Shown: positions 1 to 9,134 of the stretch, piece after piece
How the letters are laid out: the number at the start of each line of letters is the position of its first letter
Position numbering within the stretch: position 1 is the first letter of the stretch
NCBI GenBank assembly: GCA_958296445.1
Contig: OY282565.1
Coordinates: forward strand, 2,187,570-2,251,569
Length of the DNA: 64,000 nucleotides
Direction: 5' to 3'
DNA from: an uncultured Dehalococcoidia bacterium
GTDB taxonomy: Bacteria > Chloroflexota > Dehalococcoidia > Lucifugimonadales > UBA3495
Made by a program: the position numbers and the translations under genes
The notes under the pieces: model-generated
Seen by the model: the letters and a program-made list of their open reading frames with translations, nothing else
Told to the model about the DNA's origin: nothing
The model's database searches: none

Positions 1-163
1 CCAAACCATAATACGCCCGCCCGCGGTCATACCAAATCGCCCCATTCTCCGGCGCCAGCCTCACCCCCTCGCCAAAATCCGCCACCGCCCGGCCATAATC
101 CCCCCGGTCATCAAGATAGTGCAACCCGCGCAAATGCCAAACATCCGAGTCGCCCGGTTTATC
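1..163 (-). pseudogene. TPR coding continuation past an in-frame amber codon (partial)
   Basis: Directly after the TAG at 164-166 the same minus-strand frame stays open to the window edge. It reads as tetratricopeptide-type sequence: WHLRGLHYLDDRGDYGRAV, then ADFGEGVRLAPENG, then IWYDRGRAYYGL. The spacing and residues match the repeats of the upstream gene, so this looks like the natural C-terminal part of that protein, cut off by one nonsense codon. TAG is a normal stop for many genes in this window, so recoding is unlikely. Confidence 0.7.
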
Positions 164-2308
164 CTAGATGTCCTGGTTATACTCCGTAACCGCATCCCGC
201 AAGTGGGTTGCCAGTTCCAGCCCTTCTTGGGCATCCGCATAGTCAGGGTCGAGTTCCAAGGCTTTGCCGAAATCGGCAATGGCCCGGTCATACTCCCCTG
301 CGAGGGCGGAGGCAATGCCCCGGTTGTTGTAGGCAAGCGCATAGTCCGGGTTGAGTTCCAAAGCTCTGCCGTAATCGGCAATAGCCCGGTCATAATTCCC
401 TTTGTTTCTGTAGGCAACGCCTCGGTTGTGGTAGGCATCCGCGTCGTCTGGGTCAAGTTCCAAGGCTTTGCCGTAATCGGCAATGGCACGGTCATACTCC
501 CCTCTGTTCCCGTAGGCAACACCCCGGTTGTAGTAAGCAAGCGAATTGTCCGGGTCGAGTTCCAAGGCTTTGTCGAAATCGGCAAAAGCCCGGTCATACT
601 CCCCTTTGTCGTCGTAAGCGTTGCCCCGGTTGATGTAGGCAGCCGAATTGTCCAGGTTGAGTTCCAAGGCTTTGCCGTAATCGGCAATGGCCTGGTCATA
701 CTCCCCTTTGTTCCTGTAAGCATTGCCCCGGTTGTGGTAGGTATCCGCATCGTCCGGGTCGAGTTCCAGGGCTTTGCCGTAATCGGCAATGGCCCGGTCA
801 TACTCCCCTTTGTTCCTGTAAGCATTGCCCCGGTTGTGGTAGGTATCCGCATCGTCCGGGTCGAGTTCCAGGGCTTTGCCGTAATCGGCAATGGCCCGGT
901 CATACTCCCCTTTGTTCAAGTAGGCAACGCCCCGGTTGTGGTAGGTATCCGCATCGTCCGGGTTGAGTTCCAGGGCTTTGCCGAAATCGGCAATGGCCTG
1001 GTCATACTCCCCTTTGTCGTCGTAGGCGTTGCCCCGGTTGAAGTAGGCGGCCGCATTGTCCGGGTTGAGTTCCAGGGCTTTGCCGTAATCGGCAATGGCC
1101 AAGTCATAATCCCTTTTGTTTCTGTAGGCAATGCCCCGGTTGTAGTAGGCAACCGCATATTCCGGGTCGAGTTCCAGAGCCTTGCCGTAATCAGCAATGG
1201 CCTGGTCATAATCCCCTTTGTTCCCATAGGCAATGCCCCGGCTGCAGTAGGCAGCCGCATCCTCCGGGTCAAGTTCCAAGGCTTTGCCGTAATCGGCAAT
1301 AGCTAGGTCATAATTCCCTTTGTTTCTGTAGGCAATGCCCCGGTTGTAGTAGGCAGCCACATCCTCCGGGTCAAGTTCCAAGGCTTTGCCGTAATCGGCA
1401 ATAGCTAAGTCATAATTCCCTTTGTTTCTGTAGGCAATGCCCCGGTTGTAGTAGGCAGCCGCATCCTCCGGGTCAAGTTCCAGAGCTTTGCCGTAATCGG
1501 CAATGGCCAAGTCATACTCCCCTTTGTTCCCATAGGCAATGCCCCGGTTGTTGTAGGCAGCCGCATCGTCCGGGGCGAGTTCCAGGGCTTTACTGTAATC
1601 GGCAATAGCCCGGTCAAAGTCGCCTTCGTCAAAAGCAGCATCACCCTCCTTCACGAAATGTTCTGGCTGCCTGATGTCCCGGTCAATGGGCGTGGCTGCC
1701 TCCAAGCCGGAAGGGGCATCGGGTTCCAGGGGTGTTGGAAGGGACGCGAACCGGCCGCTTTCCGGCTGGGCGCCTTGCTGTGCCATGCGGAACCAATAAA
1801 ACTGCCGTTGCTCTGGCTTCCAGCTCTGAAACTCCTGTTCCCATTCAGCGTATTCGCTGGGCGACTGCTGACGCACCAGCGCACCAAGACCGGCAACCAG
1901 CGAGACAAGCTCATCCCGCATCTGCCCCACTTCTTGCGATTGCGTTTCGGCGGAAGCGGCGCTAAGCAACATACTCATATTATTGAGATGATATAAAACC
2001 TCATAGTCATCATACCCCCAGAGGTGCGCCCATGGGTCATTGCGGAAATTAAAGAGCTGTGTCGCAATTCTCTGCGCCTTTGTGTTTAAGCCTAACTCAG
2101 CCCACCGATCAGTCATCACGCTGAGGATGCGGTGTACATCGGGAGTTATGCCCCCATCCAAGAGTAGACTGGCGTCTTGGGTTTTTTCGTACACATAAGG
2201 GCCCAGACCACCTGCCAAACGGCGAAACCCCCGCACCAGATAGCCGTCCGCTTCCACCAACCGAGGTTCGTTAAGATTCTGAGATTCACGCTGTTCTGAA
2301 GCAGTCAT
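164..2308 (-). CDS. HEPN-like N-terminal domain plus 14 TPR repeats
   Basis: About 714 residues. The ATG at 2308 is chosen because an AAGGGGAT ribosome site lies just before it; an upstream ATG at 2347 has none. Residues about 15-110 resemble the Swt1-type HEPN region (NDPWAHLWGYDDYEVLYHLN). Residues about 218-706 hold 14 near-identical 34-residue TPRs of the form NRGxAYxNKGEYDxAIADYGKALEL. At DNA level this is a 102-bp tandem repeat, which explains the long antisense open frames over it. TPRs form protein-binding superhelices; the partner is unknown. The protein is cut by TAG at 164-166 although TPR coding continues, so it may be truncated. No signal peptide or membrane segment is seen. Confidence 0.8.
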   Translation of the reverse strand: MTASEQRESQNLNEPRLVEADGYLVRGFRRLAGGLGPYVYEKTQDASLLLDGGITPDVHRILSVMTDRWAELGLNTKAQRIATQLFNFRNDPWAHLWGYDDYEVLYHLNNMSMLLSAASAETQSQEVGQMRDELVSLVAGLGALVRQQSPSEYAEWEQEFQSWKPEQRQFYWFRMAQQGAQPESGRFASLPTPLEPDAPSGLEAATPIDRDIRQPEHFVKEGDAAFDEGDFDRAIADYSKALELAPDDAAAYNNRGIAYGNKGEYDLAIADYGKALELDPEDAAAYYNRGIAYRNKGNYDLAIADYGKALELDPEDVAAYYNRGIAYRNKGNYDLAIADYGKALELDPEDAAAYCSRGIAYGNKGDYDQAIADYGKALELDPEYAVAYYNRGIAYRNKRDYDLAIADYGKALELNPDNAAAYFNRGNAYDDKGEYDQAIADFGKALELNPDDADTYHNRGVAYLNKGEYDRAIADYGKALELDPDDADTYHNRGNAYRNKGEYDRAIADYGKALELDPDDADTYHNRGNAYRNKGEYDQAIADYGKALELNLDNSAAYINRGNAYDDKGEYDRAFADFDKALELDPDNSLAYYNRGVAYGNRGEYDRAIADYGKALELDPDDADAYHNRGVAYRNKGNYDRAIADYGRALELNPDYALAYNNRGIASALAGEYDRAIADFGKALELDPDYADAQEGLELATHLRDAVTEYNQDI

Positions 2309-2505
2309 ATCATCCCCTTCTACGCAACCCAACCAGGGCCGCATCAACTAACCCCATAATATCCCGAGCGTCTATATCGCGCAACGACCGGAGCAGGCTC
2401 AAGGCCCCACCCATCCCTTTGCCAACCAAGCCCCCATACCCCATAATACCCCCATCCGCCCGCCAACCAACCCCCCGGGCGCAGCAGCAGATTACAGGAG
2501 ATTAT

Positions 2506-3804
2506 ATGCGTGTCCTACTAGTAGCCACCAACCGCCAAGACCGCCTCAACAGCCGAATGAACGCCCAGCCTATGCCCATCGGCCTAGCCTACATCGCCGC
2601 ACACCTCGACCCCGACCGCCACCAAGTCAAAGTCATTGACCTGATGTTCGCCGACGACTACCTAGCCGAAATCGAACACACCGTCCGCGAATTTCAGCCC
2701 CACGCCGTCGGCATCTCCCTCCGCAACCTCAGCAACCACAGCTACCTCAACACCCAATGGGCCCTCCCCATCACCAGAGACGTCATAGACCGCATCCGCC
2801 AGCACAGCAACGCCGCCATCATCGTCGGCGGCCCCGCCTTCAGCCTCCTACCCAAACAGTGCTACCAATACCTCCAGCCCGACCTAGGCGTAGCCGGCGA
2901 CGCCGGCGAAACCTTCGCCGAACTCTGCAACCGCATCGAAATAGGCGAGCTCCCGGCCCACGACCTCCCCGGCGTAGTCTACGCCAAAGACGGCGAAATC
3001 ACCCTCAACGAAGGGCTATGCGTATCCGCCTTCGCCACCCGCCCCCGCCTAGACGACCTAGAAATGGACAAATACCGCAACGCCGGATTCGGCATCGGCG
3101 TCCTAACCAAGCTCGGCAGCTTTTCCTACCCCACCCCGTCATCCACCGCCGCAATGAGCGACGCCGACTTCCGCGTAATCCGCCCCATAGACGAAGTAGT
3201 GGCCGAAGTCAAGGAACTCTGGGAACAGTATCAGCTCCGCAAAGTCTTTTTCGTGGACAACGGCTTCAACTTCCCCCTCGACCACGCCAAATCCCTATGC
3301 AGCGCCCTCATCGAAGCCGACCTAGGCGTCCGCTGGAACACCTGCCTAGCCTCCTTCAACTGCGACCCCGAACTCATCCGCCTGATGCGCGACGCCGGCT
3401 GCGCCCTAGTCCTGATGGGCAACCGCGGCGGCGACCCCCACGACGGCACCGGCTCCCTAGAGGAACAAATGGACGCCCAACTCGAAGTCCCCAAACTCTG
3501 CGAGGAAGGCGGCCTGCACTACACCATCGCCCGCACCTTCGGCGAACCCGGCGAAACCCGCGAAACCGTCGAGCATAAACTCGACTTCCTGCGCCGCATC
3601 AACCCCGCCCTAGCCAACCTCCGCGTCGGCGTAAGCATAATGCCCGGCACCGAAGTAGCCGCCCTAGCCCTAGACGAGGGCCTAATCTCCAACGAAAGCC
3701 AACTAATCGAACCCACCTTCTACATAGCCCCCCAAGTCCGCAACTGGATCGTCCCCTACCTCCAAGACCAAGCCAACAACAACCCCCGCTGGAACCTCTG
3801 GTAG
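2506..3804 (+). CDS. B12-binding/radical-SAM-like protein lacking the CxxxCxxC motif
   Basis: 432 residues from the ATG at 2506, preceded by AGGAG. The N-terminus (MRVLLVATN) and IIVGGPAFSLLP fit a cobalamin-binding Rossmann domain. Residues about 195-400 follow the radical SAM barrel pattern (VFFVDNGFNFPLDHA, LMRDAGC, FGEPGETRETVEHKL). The 4Fe-4S loop, normally C-x3-C-x2-C straight after the first strand, reads LGSFSYPTPSS around residue 205 with no cysteine. The usual radical chemistry therefore looks impossible unless the sequence is wrong. It may be a degenerate or repurposed member. It stands alone on the + strand, convergent with the DUF1385 operon. Confidence 0.7.
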   Translation: MRVLLVATNRQDRLNSRMNAQPMPIGLAYIAAHLDPDRHQVKVIDLMFADDYLAEIEHTVREFQPHAVGISLRNLSNHSYLNTQWALPITRDVIDRIRQHSNAAIIVGGPAFSLLPKQCYQYLQPDLGVAGDAGETFAELCNRIEIGELPAHDLPGVVYAKDGEITLNEGLCVSAFATRPRLDDLEMDKYRNAGFGIGVLTKLGSFSYPTPSSTAAMSDADFRVIRPIDEVVAEVKELWEQYQLRKVFFVDNGFNFPLDHAKSLCSALIEADLGVRWNTCLASFNCDPELIRLMRDAGCALVLMGNRGGDPHDGTGSLEEQMDAQLEVPKLCEEGGLHYTIARTFGEPGETRETVEHKLDFLRRINPALANLRVGVSIMPGTEVAALALDEGLISNESQLIEPTFYIAPQVRNWIVPYLQDQANNNPRWNLW

Positions 3805-3821
3805 CCGAAAACGTAGATTTT

Positions 3822-3990
3822 CAACGCAGAGAACACAGAGAACGCGCAGAGGGCGCAGAGAATTTTTTATATTTCTCTGCGCCCTCTGCGTAACCTCCGC
3901 GCCCTCTGCGTTTAACCGTCCCCCCCAAAGAAACAAAAAAATCCTCTGCGCCCTCTGCGTAACCTCTGCGCCCTCTGCGTTTAACCGTCC
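3822..3990. repeat. Intergenic repeats of CTCTGCGCCCTCTGCGT type
   Basis: Tandem and inverted copies of a roughly 17-bp unit (CTCTGCGCCCTCTGCGT) fill the space between two convergent genes. A larger segment ending TTTAACCGTCCCCC is present twice. Confidence 0.8.
3845..3890. terminator. Perfect 18-bp inverted repeat, possible bidirectional terminator
   Basis: Arms 3845-3862 and 3873-3890 are perfectly complementary with a 10-nt T-rich loop (3863-3872). It sits between convergent genes. It is built from the local repeat unit, so a terminator role is inference. Confidence 0.45.
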
Positions 3991-4895
3991 CCCCTCCCAG
4001 CATCCGCCGCCACCGCCGTCTCCATAGCCAGTATCGCCACCTCGATTTGCCCGTCATCCGGCTGCCGCGTAGTAAGCCGTTGCAGCCACAACCCCGGCGC
4101 CGCCAGCACCTTCCCGATCATCGCCCCCTGGTGCCGCCCGCTGAACCGAATCACCTCATAGCTCGCCGCCGCGATCACCGGCAGCAATAAAATACGCGAA
4201 GCAATCCGCCACCACCAAGACAAATCCAGCAACGCAAAGGCGATAAACACCCCAACCGACACCACCACCACCGTCAGCAGAAACGCCGTCCCGCAACGCG
4301 GATGCGGCGTCCCGAACTTCCGCACATTATCCACATTAAGCGGCAGCCCCGCCTCAAAGGCGTGAACCGTCATGTGTTCCGCCCCGTGATAAGCGTACAC
4401 CCGCCGAATATCCGACATCATCCCGATAGCCGCGATATACCCCACCAGAATCGCCAGCCGCAGCCCCCCCTCCACCACCTCGCTCAACAGCCCGCTGCCC
4501 AGCGCCGGCTCCAGCAGCCGCACCACCCCGATAGGCAACAAAAAAAACAGCCCAATCCCGAAAAGCAACGAAAAAGCCAGCGTAGTCGCCATCATCCAGC
4601 CGGGGATACCCTCCCCCCCGCTCTTGCCGCTGCTGCCCGGTTCCGCCGACGCCAAATCCGCCGAAATCTGCAACGCCTTAATTCCCAGAACCAGCGTCTC
4701 CAGCAGCGCCAAAACCCCCCGCGCCAGCGGCCACCGCCGCAGCCGCCCATTATAAAGAGGATTCAGCCGTTCCCGCCGCCGCTCGATTCCCCCATCCTGC
4801 CGCCGCACCGCAAGACTAAACCAGTCCCGCCCCCGAATCATAACCCCTTCGATTACGGCCTGCCCCCCATAAATATGCCCAGCCTGATTAGCCAA
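3981..4895 (-). CDS. DUF1385 (YqhQ-like) membrane protein
   Basis: 304 residues, TTG start at 4895 with an AGGGGCGG-like site upstream. The opening GGQAVIEGVMIRG is the DUF1385 signature, and the protein has the family's usual length. Hydrophobic stretches at about residues 100-125 (LAFSLLFGIGLFFLL), 150-165 and 205-245 indicate an integral membrane protein. The AYHGAEH segment near the middle is also typical. The function is not established. It lies last in the rplU-rpmA-rpmE cluster, and association with rpmE is common for this family. Confidence 0.9.
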   Translation of the reverse strand: MANQAGHIYGGQAVIEGVMIRGRDWFSLAVRRQDGGIERRRERLNPLYNGRLRRWPLARGVLALLETLVLGIKALQISADLASAEPGSSGKSGGEGIPGWMMATTLAFSLLFGIGLFFLLPIGVVRLLEPALGSGLLSEVVEGGLRLAILVGYIAAIGMMSDIRRVYAYHGAEHMTVHAFEAGLPLNVDNVRKFGTPHPRCGTAFLLTVVVVSVGVFIAFALLDLSWWWRIASRILLLPVIAAASYEVIRFSGRHQGAMIGKVLAAPGLWLQRLTTRQPDDGQIEVAILAMETAVAADAGRGDG

Positions 4896-4960
4896 AAACC
4901 GCCCCTAAAACCATCTCTCATTCTGACCAAACCGAACAACCCCACCTTGGGGAAACAAAA

Positions 4961-5000
4961 CATCCCCTCCCCCTCCAGGGGAGGGTTAGGGTGGGGGCGA
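4961..5000. repeat. Palindromic CCCTCC...GGAGGG repeat (family E)
   Basis: A dispersed element with a CCCTCCCC/GGGGAGGG inverted repeat followed by GTTAGGGTGGGGGCG. Near-identical copies occur at about 36895-36930 and 45352-45388. Confidence 0.8.
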
Positions 5001-5070
5001 ACCCCGGCGTTCACCCTCAAAAAAACGAAATCGAGGGCATCCCACCCCCGATTTCCTACGCCCCCTCTAC

Positions 5071-5271
5071 CTACCGCCGGTTAAACCGCCGGTTAAACCT
5101 CTCAATCCGCCCCTGCGTATCCACAATCCGCTGCTCCCCCGTATAAAACGGATGGCACTTGCTACATATCTCCACCCGCAGCGTAGGCCGCGTAGCCCCC
5201 GTCTGAAAAGTATGCCCGCAGGAACAAGTAACCGTAGCGTTAAAAAACCGCGGATGAATATCCGTCTTCAT
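5071..5271 (-). CDS. rpmE: 50S ribosomal protein bL31
   Basis: 66 residues beginning MKTDIHPRF. Cysteines in CSCGH and [10 protein letters not shown] mark the zinc-binding form of bL31. A GAGGG site precedes the ATG. It lies 68 bp downstream of rpmA and upstream of the DUF1385 gene, in one minus-strand operon. The C-terminus duplicates RFNRRFNRR at the stop. Confidence 0.97.
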   Translation of the reverse strand: MKTDIHPRFFNATVTCSCGHTFQTGATRPTLRVEICSKCHPFYTGEQRIVDTQGRIERFNRRFNRR

Positions 5272-5339
5272 ACCAAAGTTCCCTCAACCTCGCCCTTATG
5301 GAATCCTTCCCGCCGCAGAACGCCCAAGCCTGCGCCGGT

Positions 5340-5603
5340 TTAACCCTGCGCCAAAGGATACACGCTAACCCGCCGCCGCCCCTTGGCCGCCCACTCGTAC
5401 TTGACCTCGCCATCGGTCATGGCGAAAAGGGTGAAATCCCGCCCCAGCCCCACATTGTTGCCGGGCCGGATACGGCTGCCCCGCTGCCGCACCAGTATCG
5501 AGCCGCTGGTAACGCGCTGCCCGCCGTAGCATTTCACGCCCAGCCGTTTCGCGTTGCTATCCCGGCCATTATTAGTACTGCCGCCCGCTTTCTTATGCGC
5601 CAT
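5340..5603 (-). CDS. rpmA: 50S ribosomal protein bL27
   Basis: 87 residues starting [16 protein letters not shown], the canonical bL27 N-terminus that reaches the peptidyl transferase centre. No extra cleavable N-terminal extension is present. AGGGG lies just upstream of the ATG. It follows rplU by 39 bp, the usual order. Confidence 0.98.
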   Translation of the reverse strand: MAHKKAGGSTNNGRDSNAKRLGVKCYGGQRVTSGSILVRQRGSRIRPGNNVGLGRDFTLFAMTDGEVKYEWAAKGRRRVSVYPLAQG

Positions 5604-5642
5604 CGCATCCCCTATCTTGCCCCAAACCCGCTTGCCCCGGGC

Positions 5643-5960
5643 CTAGGGAGTGAGAATATCCTGAATCACCACCCGCGTATACGACTGCCGGTGTCCCCGC
5701 TTGCGCCGGTAGCGCGTCTTGGCCTTATACTTGTAGACAATCACCTTCCGGTCCTTGTAGTGCGACTTCACCTGCGCCCGCACCATCGCCCCCGGCACAT
5801 TAGGCGAACCCACCGTCAGCTCCCCGTCCCGGGAAACCGCCAGCACCTCGCCAAACTCCGCCAACGAGTCCACCTCGCCGGAAATCAGCTCAACGTCCAA
5901 AGTATCCCCGGGCTTCACCCGGTACTGCTTGCCGCCTGTCTTAAAAACCGCGTAATCCAT
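5643..5960 (-). CDS. rplU: 50S ribosomal protein bL21
   Basis: 105 residues, MDYAVFKTGGKQYRVKPGDT, the bL21 opening. The C-terminal half (KYKAKTRYRRKRGHRQSYT) is the 23S rRNA-binding basic region. GAGG precedes the ATG. It is first gene of the rplU-rpmA-rpmE-DUF1385 operon and has a strong promoter just upstream. Confidence 0.98.
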   Translation of the reverse strand: MDYAVFKTGGKQYRVKPGDTLDVELISGEVDSLAEFGEVLAVSRDGELTVGSPNVPGAMVRAQVKSHYKDRKVIVYKYKAKTRYRRKRGHRQSYTRVVIQDILTP

Positions 5961-5978
5961 TCCAAACCTCGACCACCT

Positions 5979-6007
5979 ATACTAAGCCAACCCGCCCCCC
6001 CTGTCAA
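5979..6007 (-). promoter_or_regulatory. Sigma-70-type promoter of the rplU operon
   Basis: On the minus strand TTGACA (6002-6007) and TAGTAT (5979-5984) are separated by 17 bp, ending about 20 bp before the rplU start. Confidence 0.75.
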
Positions 6008-6087
6008 CAAACCCCGCCAATCCCAAACCCGCCAAATCCGCCCTCGCACCGCCCCCCCAACCCAAAACCCCAACGGCCCGTGTAGTG

Positions 6088-6093
6088 TATAAT
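6088..6093 (+). promoter_or_regulatory. Possible -10 box upstream of the FakA-like gene
   Basis: TATAAT at 6088-6093, 38 bp before the start codon. No convincing -35 hexamer is visible. Confidence 0.4.
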
Positions 6094-6131
6094 ACCCCCG
6101 TCGCCAAAACCCCCACCGGGAGGCCCCAGCC

Positions 6132-7817
6132 TTGACGCCAACCCAAGAAACCGGGCTATCCGGCGCCCAACTGCGCCAAGCCTTCAGCACGGCCTTCGAC
6201 CGCCTGGAACAACACCGCGACACAGTCAACGCCCTAAACGTCTTCCCCGTCCCCGACGGCGACACCGGAACCAATATGTCCCTAACTATGCGGGCCGCCA
6301 TCCAGCGCTGCCCCGACGCCGACCACCCCACCGCCGACGACATAGCCCAAGCGATGGCCCAAGGCGCCTTTTTCGGCGCCCGAGGCAACAGCGGCGTCAT
6401 CCTCTCCCAGTTCTTCAAAGGATTCGGCCAAGCCCTCCAAAACCGCCAAACCTGCTCCCCCAACGACCTAGCCCAAGCACTTGACCTAGCCCGCGAAGCA
6501 GCCTACGGCGCCGTAGGAACCCCCCGCGAAGGCACTATGCTAACCGTAATCCGCCGCGCCGCCGAGGACGCCCTAGACGCCCCCGCCAGCCCCGGCGTCA
6601 ACGGCATACTGGAAACCGCCTACCTCTCCGCCTGCCACGCCCTGAAAAACACCCCCGAACAACTGCCCGTCCTCAAAGAAGCCGGAGTAGTGGACTCCGG
6701 CGGCCTAGGCATAGTCATCATCATCGGCGGCCTACTAGAAGCCCTAGACCCCGACCGCTCCCAAGCCCTAACCGCCCAAGCCGGCCTAGAAACCATCATA
6801 AACAACAGCCTAGCCTCCCTAGGCAACGACGCCCAATCCCCCGGCGAAGGCTACCTGCACCAAACCCTAGAAAACGATTGGGGCTACTGCACCGAATTCA
6901 TCATCACCGCCCAAAACCTAAACCTCCCCCAACTCCGCCAGCACTACGAAACCACCGCCCGCTCCACCGTAGTCGCCGGCGACCCCCAAAACGTCCGCAT
7001 CCACATCCACGCCGAAGACCCCGGCCCAGCCATCAGCTACGCCGTAGCCCAAGGCACCGTCTCCAACGTCAAAATCGAAAGTATGGACCAGCAAAACGCC
7101 GAATGGGCCGCCTACCACCTAGACCGCAGCGCCCCAACCCCCGCCCCCGAGCTGGCCCCCCGCGCCGAACTAGCCGTAGTAGCCGTAGCCGTAGGCGATG
7201 GACTAACCGGCCTCTTCACCCAATCAGGCTGCGCCCACGTAATCGAGGGCGGCCAAACAATGAACCCCAGCGTACAGCAACTCATCGAAGGAATCCGCCG
7301 CGCCGCAGCCGAAAACACCATTTTCCTCCCCAACAACAAAAACATCATCCTAACCGCCCAGCAAGTAGCCGCCAACGACCCCGCCGTCCACATAGTCCCA
7401 ACCCGCAGCATCCCCCAAGGCGTAGCCGCCCTCCTAGCCTACAACCCCCTCTCCCCCCTGCAAGAAAACCTAACCGCCATGCAAGAAACCATCCCAACCG
7501 TAACCACCATAGAAGTAACCCAAGCCATCCGCGACACCACCATCGACGGCGTAACCGTAACCCAAGGCGACTACATAGCCCTACTAGACGACCAACTCGT
7601 AATCGCCGCCCCCACCCCCGAACAAGCCCTACAGCAAACCATCCAACTAGCCAACCCCGAACCCGACTCCATCCTAACCATCTACTGCGGCGCCGAATCC
7701 AACCCCGACGCCGCCCAAACCGCCATAGCCGCCCTACAAACCAACAACCCCAACACCCAAATAGACCAACTATACGGCGGCCAACCCCACTACCCCTACC
7801 TAGCATCCATAGAGTAA
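6132..7817 (+). CDS. fakA: DAK2/DhaL-domain fatty acid kinase subunit A-like protein (YloV)
   Basis: 561 residues, TTG start at 6132 after GGGAGGCC. The N-terminal DhaL domain carries the nucleotide/Mg site FPVPDGDTGTN (residues 38-48) and GARGNSGVI (82-90). The middle and C-terminal parts (ESMDQQNAEW, then the EDD-like end) match the YloV/FakA architecture and length. FakA phosphorylates fatty acids presented by a DegV-type FakB. The next + strand gene is such a DegV protein, which supports this role. Leucine and valine codons are strikingly CTA and GTA rich. Confidence 0.88.
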   Translation: MTPTQETGLSGAQLRQAFSTAFDRLEQHRDTVNALNVFPVPDGDTGTNMSLTMRAAIQRCPDADHPTADDIAQAMAQGAFFGARGNSGVILSQFFKGFGQALQNRQTCSPNDLAQALDLAREAAYGAVGTPREGTMLTVIRRAAEDALDAPASPGVNGILETAYLSACHALKNTPEQLPVLKEAGVVDSGGLGIVIIIGGLLEALDPDRSQALTAQAGLETIINNSLASLGNDAQSPGEGYLHQTLENDWGYCTEFIITAQNLNLPQLRQHYETTARSTVVAGDPQNVRIHIHAEDPGPAISYAVAQGTVSNVKIESMDQQNAEWAAYHLDRSAPTPAPELAPRAELAVVAVAVGDGLTGLFTQSGCAHVIEGGQTMNPSVQQLIEGIRRAAAENTIFLPNNKNIILTAQQVAANDPAVHIVPTRSIPQGVAALLAYNPLSPLQENLTAMQETIPTVTTIEVTQAIRDTTIDGVTVTQGDYIALLDDQLVIAAPTPEQALQQTIQLANPEPDSILTIYCGAESNPDAAQTAIAALQTNNPNTQIDQLYGGQPHYPYLASIE

Positions 7818-8282
7818 AATCCCCACGCCTTGCCCGGCAACACAACCCAAACGCATGGGAACGTAGGGGCGCACAGCCGTGCGCCCAATCCTGCCCTGTC
7901 CAACAACCCAACCCAAACCCAGGGCCACCTAGGGGCGCACAGCCCCGCGCCCGTCCGCAGCCCCCCAACGCCGGTAGGCACTGGCAACGCCCGATACCAA
8001 CGCACACCCGAAAAACCCACCCTAGGCCAACAACCCAACCCAACCCGTAGGGGCGCACAGCCGTGCGCCCGTAGCCCCCCGGCGCCAGTAGGTGCTGGCC
8101 GATACCAACGCACACCCAAACAATCCAACCCTGTCCAACAACCCAACCCACCCTAGGGGCCCACACCCCCACACCCAAACAATCCAACCCTTGCCCGGCA
8201 ACCCAACCCAACCCGTAGGGGCGCACAGCGTGCGCCCGCAGACCCCCCAAGCAAAGAACCCCAATCCAATCTGGAGCCAAGC
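7818..8282. repeat. Noncoding repeats between fakA-like and degV-like genes
   Basis: 465 bp without a credible gene. It holds at least four copies of the palindromic element with core GGGCGCAC-AGCC-GTGCGCCC (around 7868, 7935, 8052, 8220), one missing part of the loop. Between them are C-rich spacers with repeated CCCAACCCAACC-like and GATACCAACGCACACCC segments. Open frames here are low-complexity shadows. Confidence 0.8.
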
Positions 8283-9134
8283 ATGGCAATAAGAATAGTA
8301 ACCGACAGCGCATCCGACCTCCCCATACCCCTAGCCCGCGCCAACGACGTAACCATCGTCCCAGCCTACGTAATCATAGGCAACGAAACCTACAAAGACG
8401 GCATAGAAATCACCGCCGACCGCTTTTACGAGCGGCTCGAAGCCCTATCCCGCCTCCCCAGCACCGCCCAACCCTCCGTAGCCGACTTCCAGGAAGTCTA
8501 CCAGCGGCTGCTCGACCAAGGCCATCAGATAGTATCCATCCACGTAAGCGGCAAACTAAGCGGCACCGTCAACTCCGCCACCCAGGCCAAAGCCTCCCTA
8601 GGCGACACCTCCCAAATCGAAATCGTAGACTCCCAACTAGCCTCCGCCCCCCTCTCCCTAGCCGTGCTAAACGGCGCCCAGTGGGCCAAAGAAATGTCCG
8701 ACTTCCGCGAAGTAGCCCGCCGCCTGCGCCAATCCCTTTCCCGCCACCACACCTTCGTTCTAGTAGACACCCTAGAATACCTGCAAAAAGGCGGACGCAT
8801 CGGCAAAGCCCAAGCCTTCGTCGGCGGTATGCTAAAAGTAAAACCCATCCTCAGCATCCGCGACGGCGAAGTACACCCCCTAGAGCGCCCCCGCAACCGC
8901 GACCGCGGCCGCGCCCGGCTAATCGAAATGGCCCGCGAACTAGCCCCCGTCCGCCAACTAAACGTAATCTACAGCACCGACCGCGTCCAGGCCCTAGCCC
9001 TACGCGCCGAACTAGCCGAGCTAGTAGACCCCGAACACCTAATAGAATCCCGCTTCGGCCCCGTCCTAGGCACCTACCTAGGCCCCAACGCCCTAGGCGT
9101 AGCCGTAACCCAAGGCACCCCCGAAACCCAATAA
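8283..9134 (+). CDS. DegV family fatty-acid-binding protein (FakB-like)
   Basis: 283 residues, ATG at 8283 with GGAGCC upstream. IVTDSASDLP at the N-terminus, STAQPSVADF and HVSGKLSGTVNSA are the DegV lipid-binding signatures. ALEYLQKGGRIG-type sequence (TLEYLQKGGRIGKAQAF) lies in the second half. DegV/FakB proteins hold a fatty acid for phosphorylation by FakA, whose gene lies 465 bp upstream. Length is normal and codon use resembles fakA. Confidence 0.93.
   Translation: MAIRIVTDSASDLPIPLARANDVTIVPAYVIIGNETYKDGIEITADRFYERLEALSRLPSTAQPSVADFQEVYQRLLDQGHQIVSIHVSGKLSGTVNSATQAKASLGDTSQIEIVDSQLASAPLSLAVLNGAQWAKEMSDFREVARRLRQSLSRHHTFVLVDTLEYLQKGGRIGKAQAFVGGMLKVKPILSIRDGEVHPLERPRNRDRGRARLIEMARELAPVRQLNVIYSTDRVQALALRAELAELVDPEHLIESRFGPVLGTYLGPNALGVAVTQGTPETQ

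Noticed and set aside
164..166. TAG in the TPR gene as pyrrolysine or reassigned codon
   Set aside because: TAG ends many intact genes here, including recG, the radical-SAM-like gene and panC.
119..1306. 395-codon + strand open frame with repeats
   Set aside because: Antisense shadow of the TPR repeats; the minus strand has clear TPR homology and a ribosome site.
3822..3990. CRISPR array
   Set aside because: Short repeats without unique spacers of constant length; they form tandem and inverted copies.
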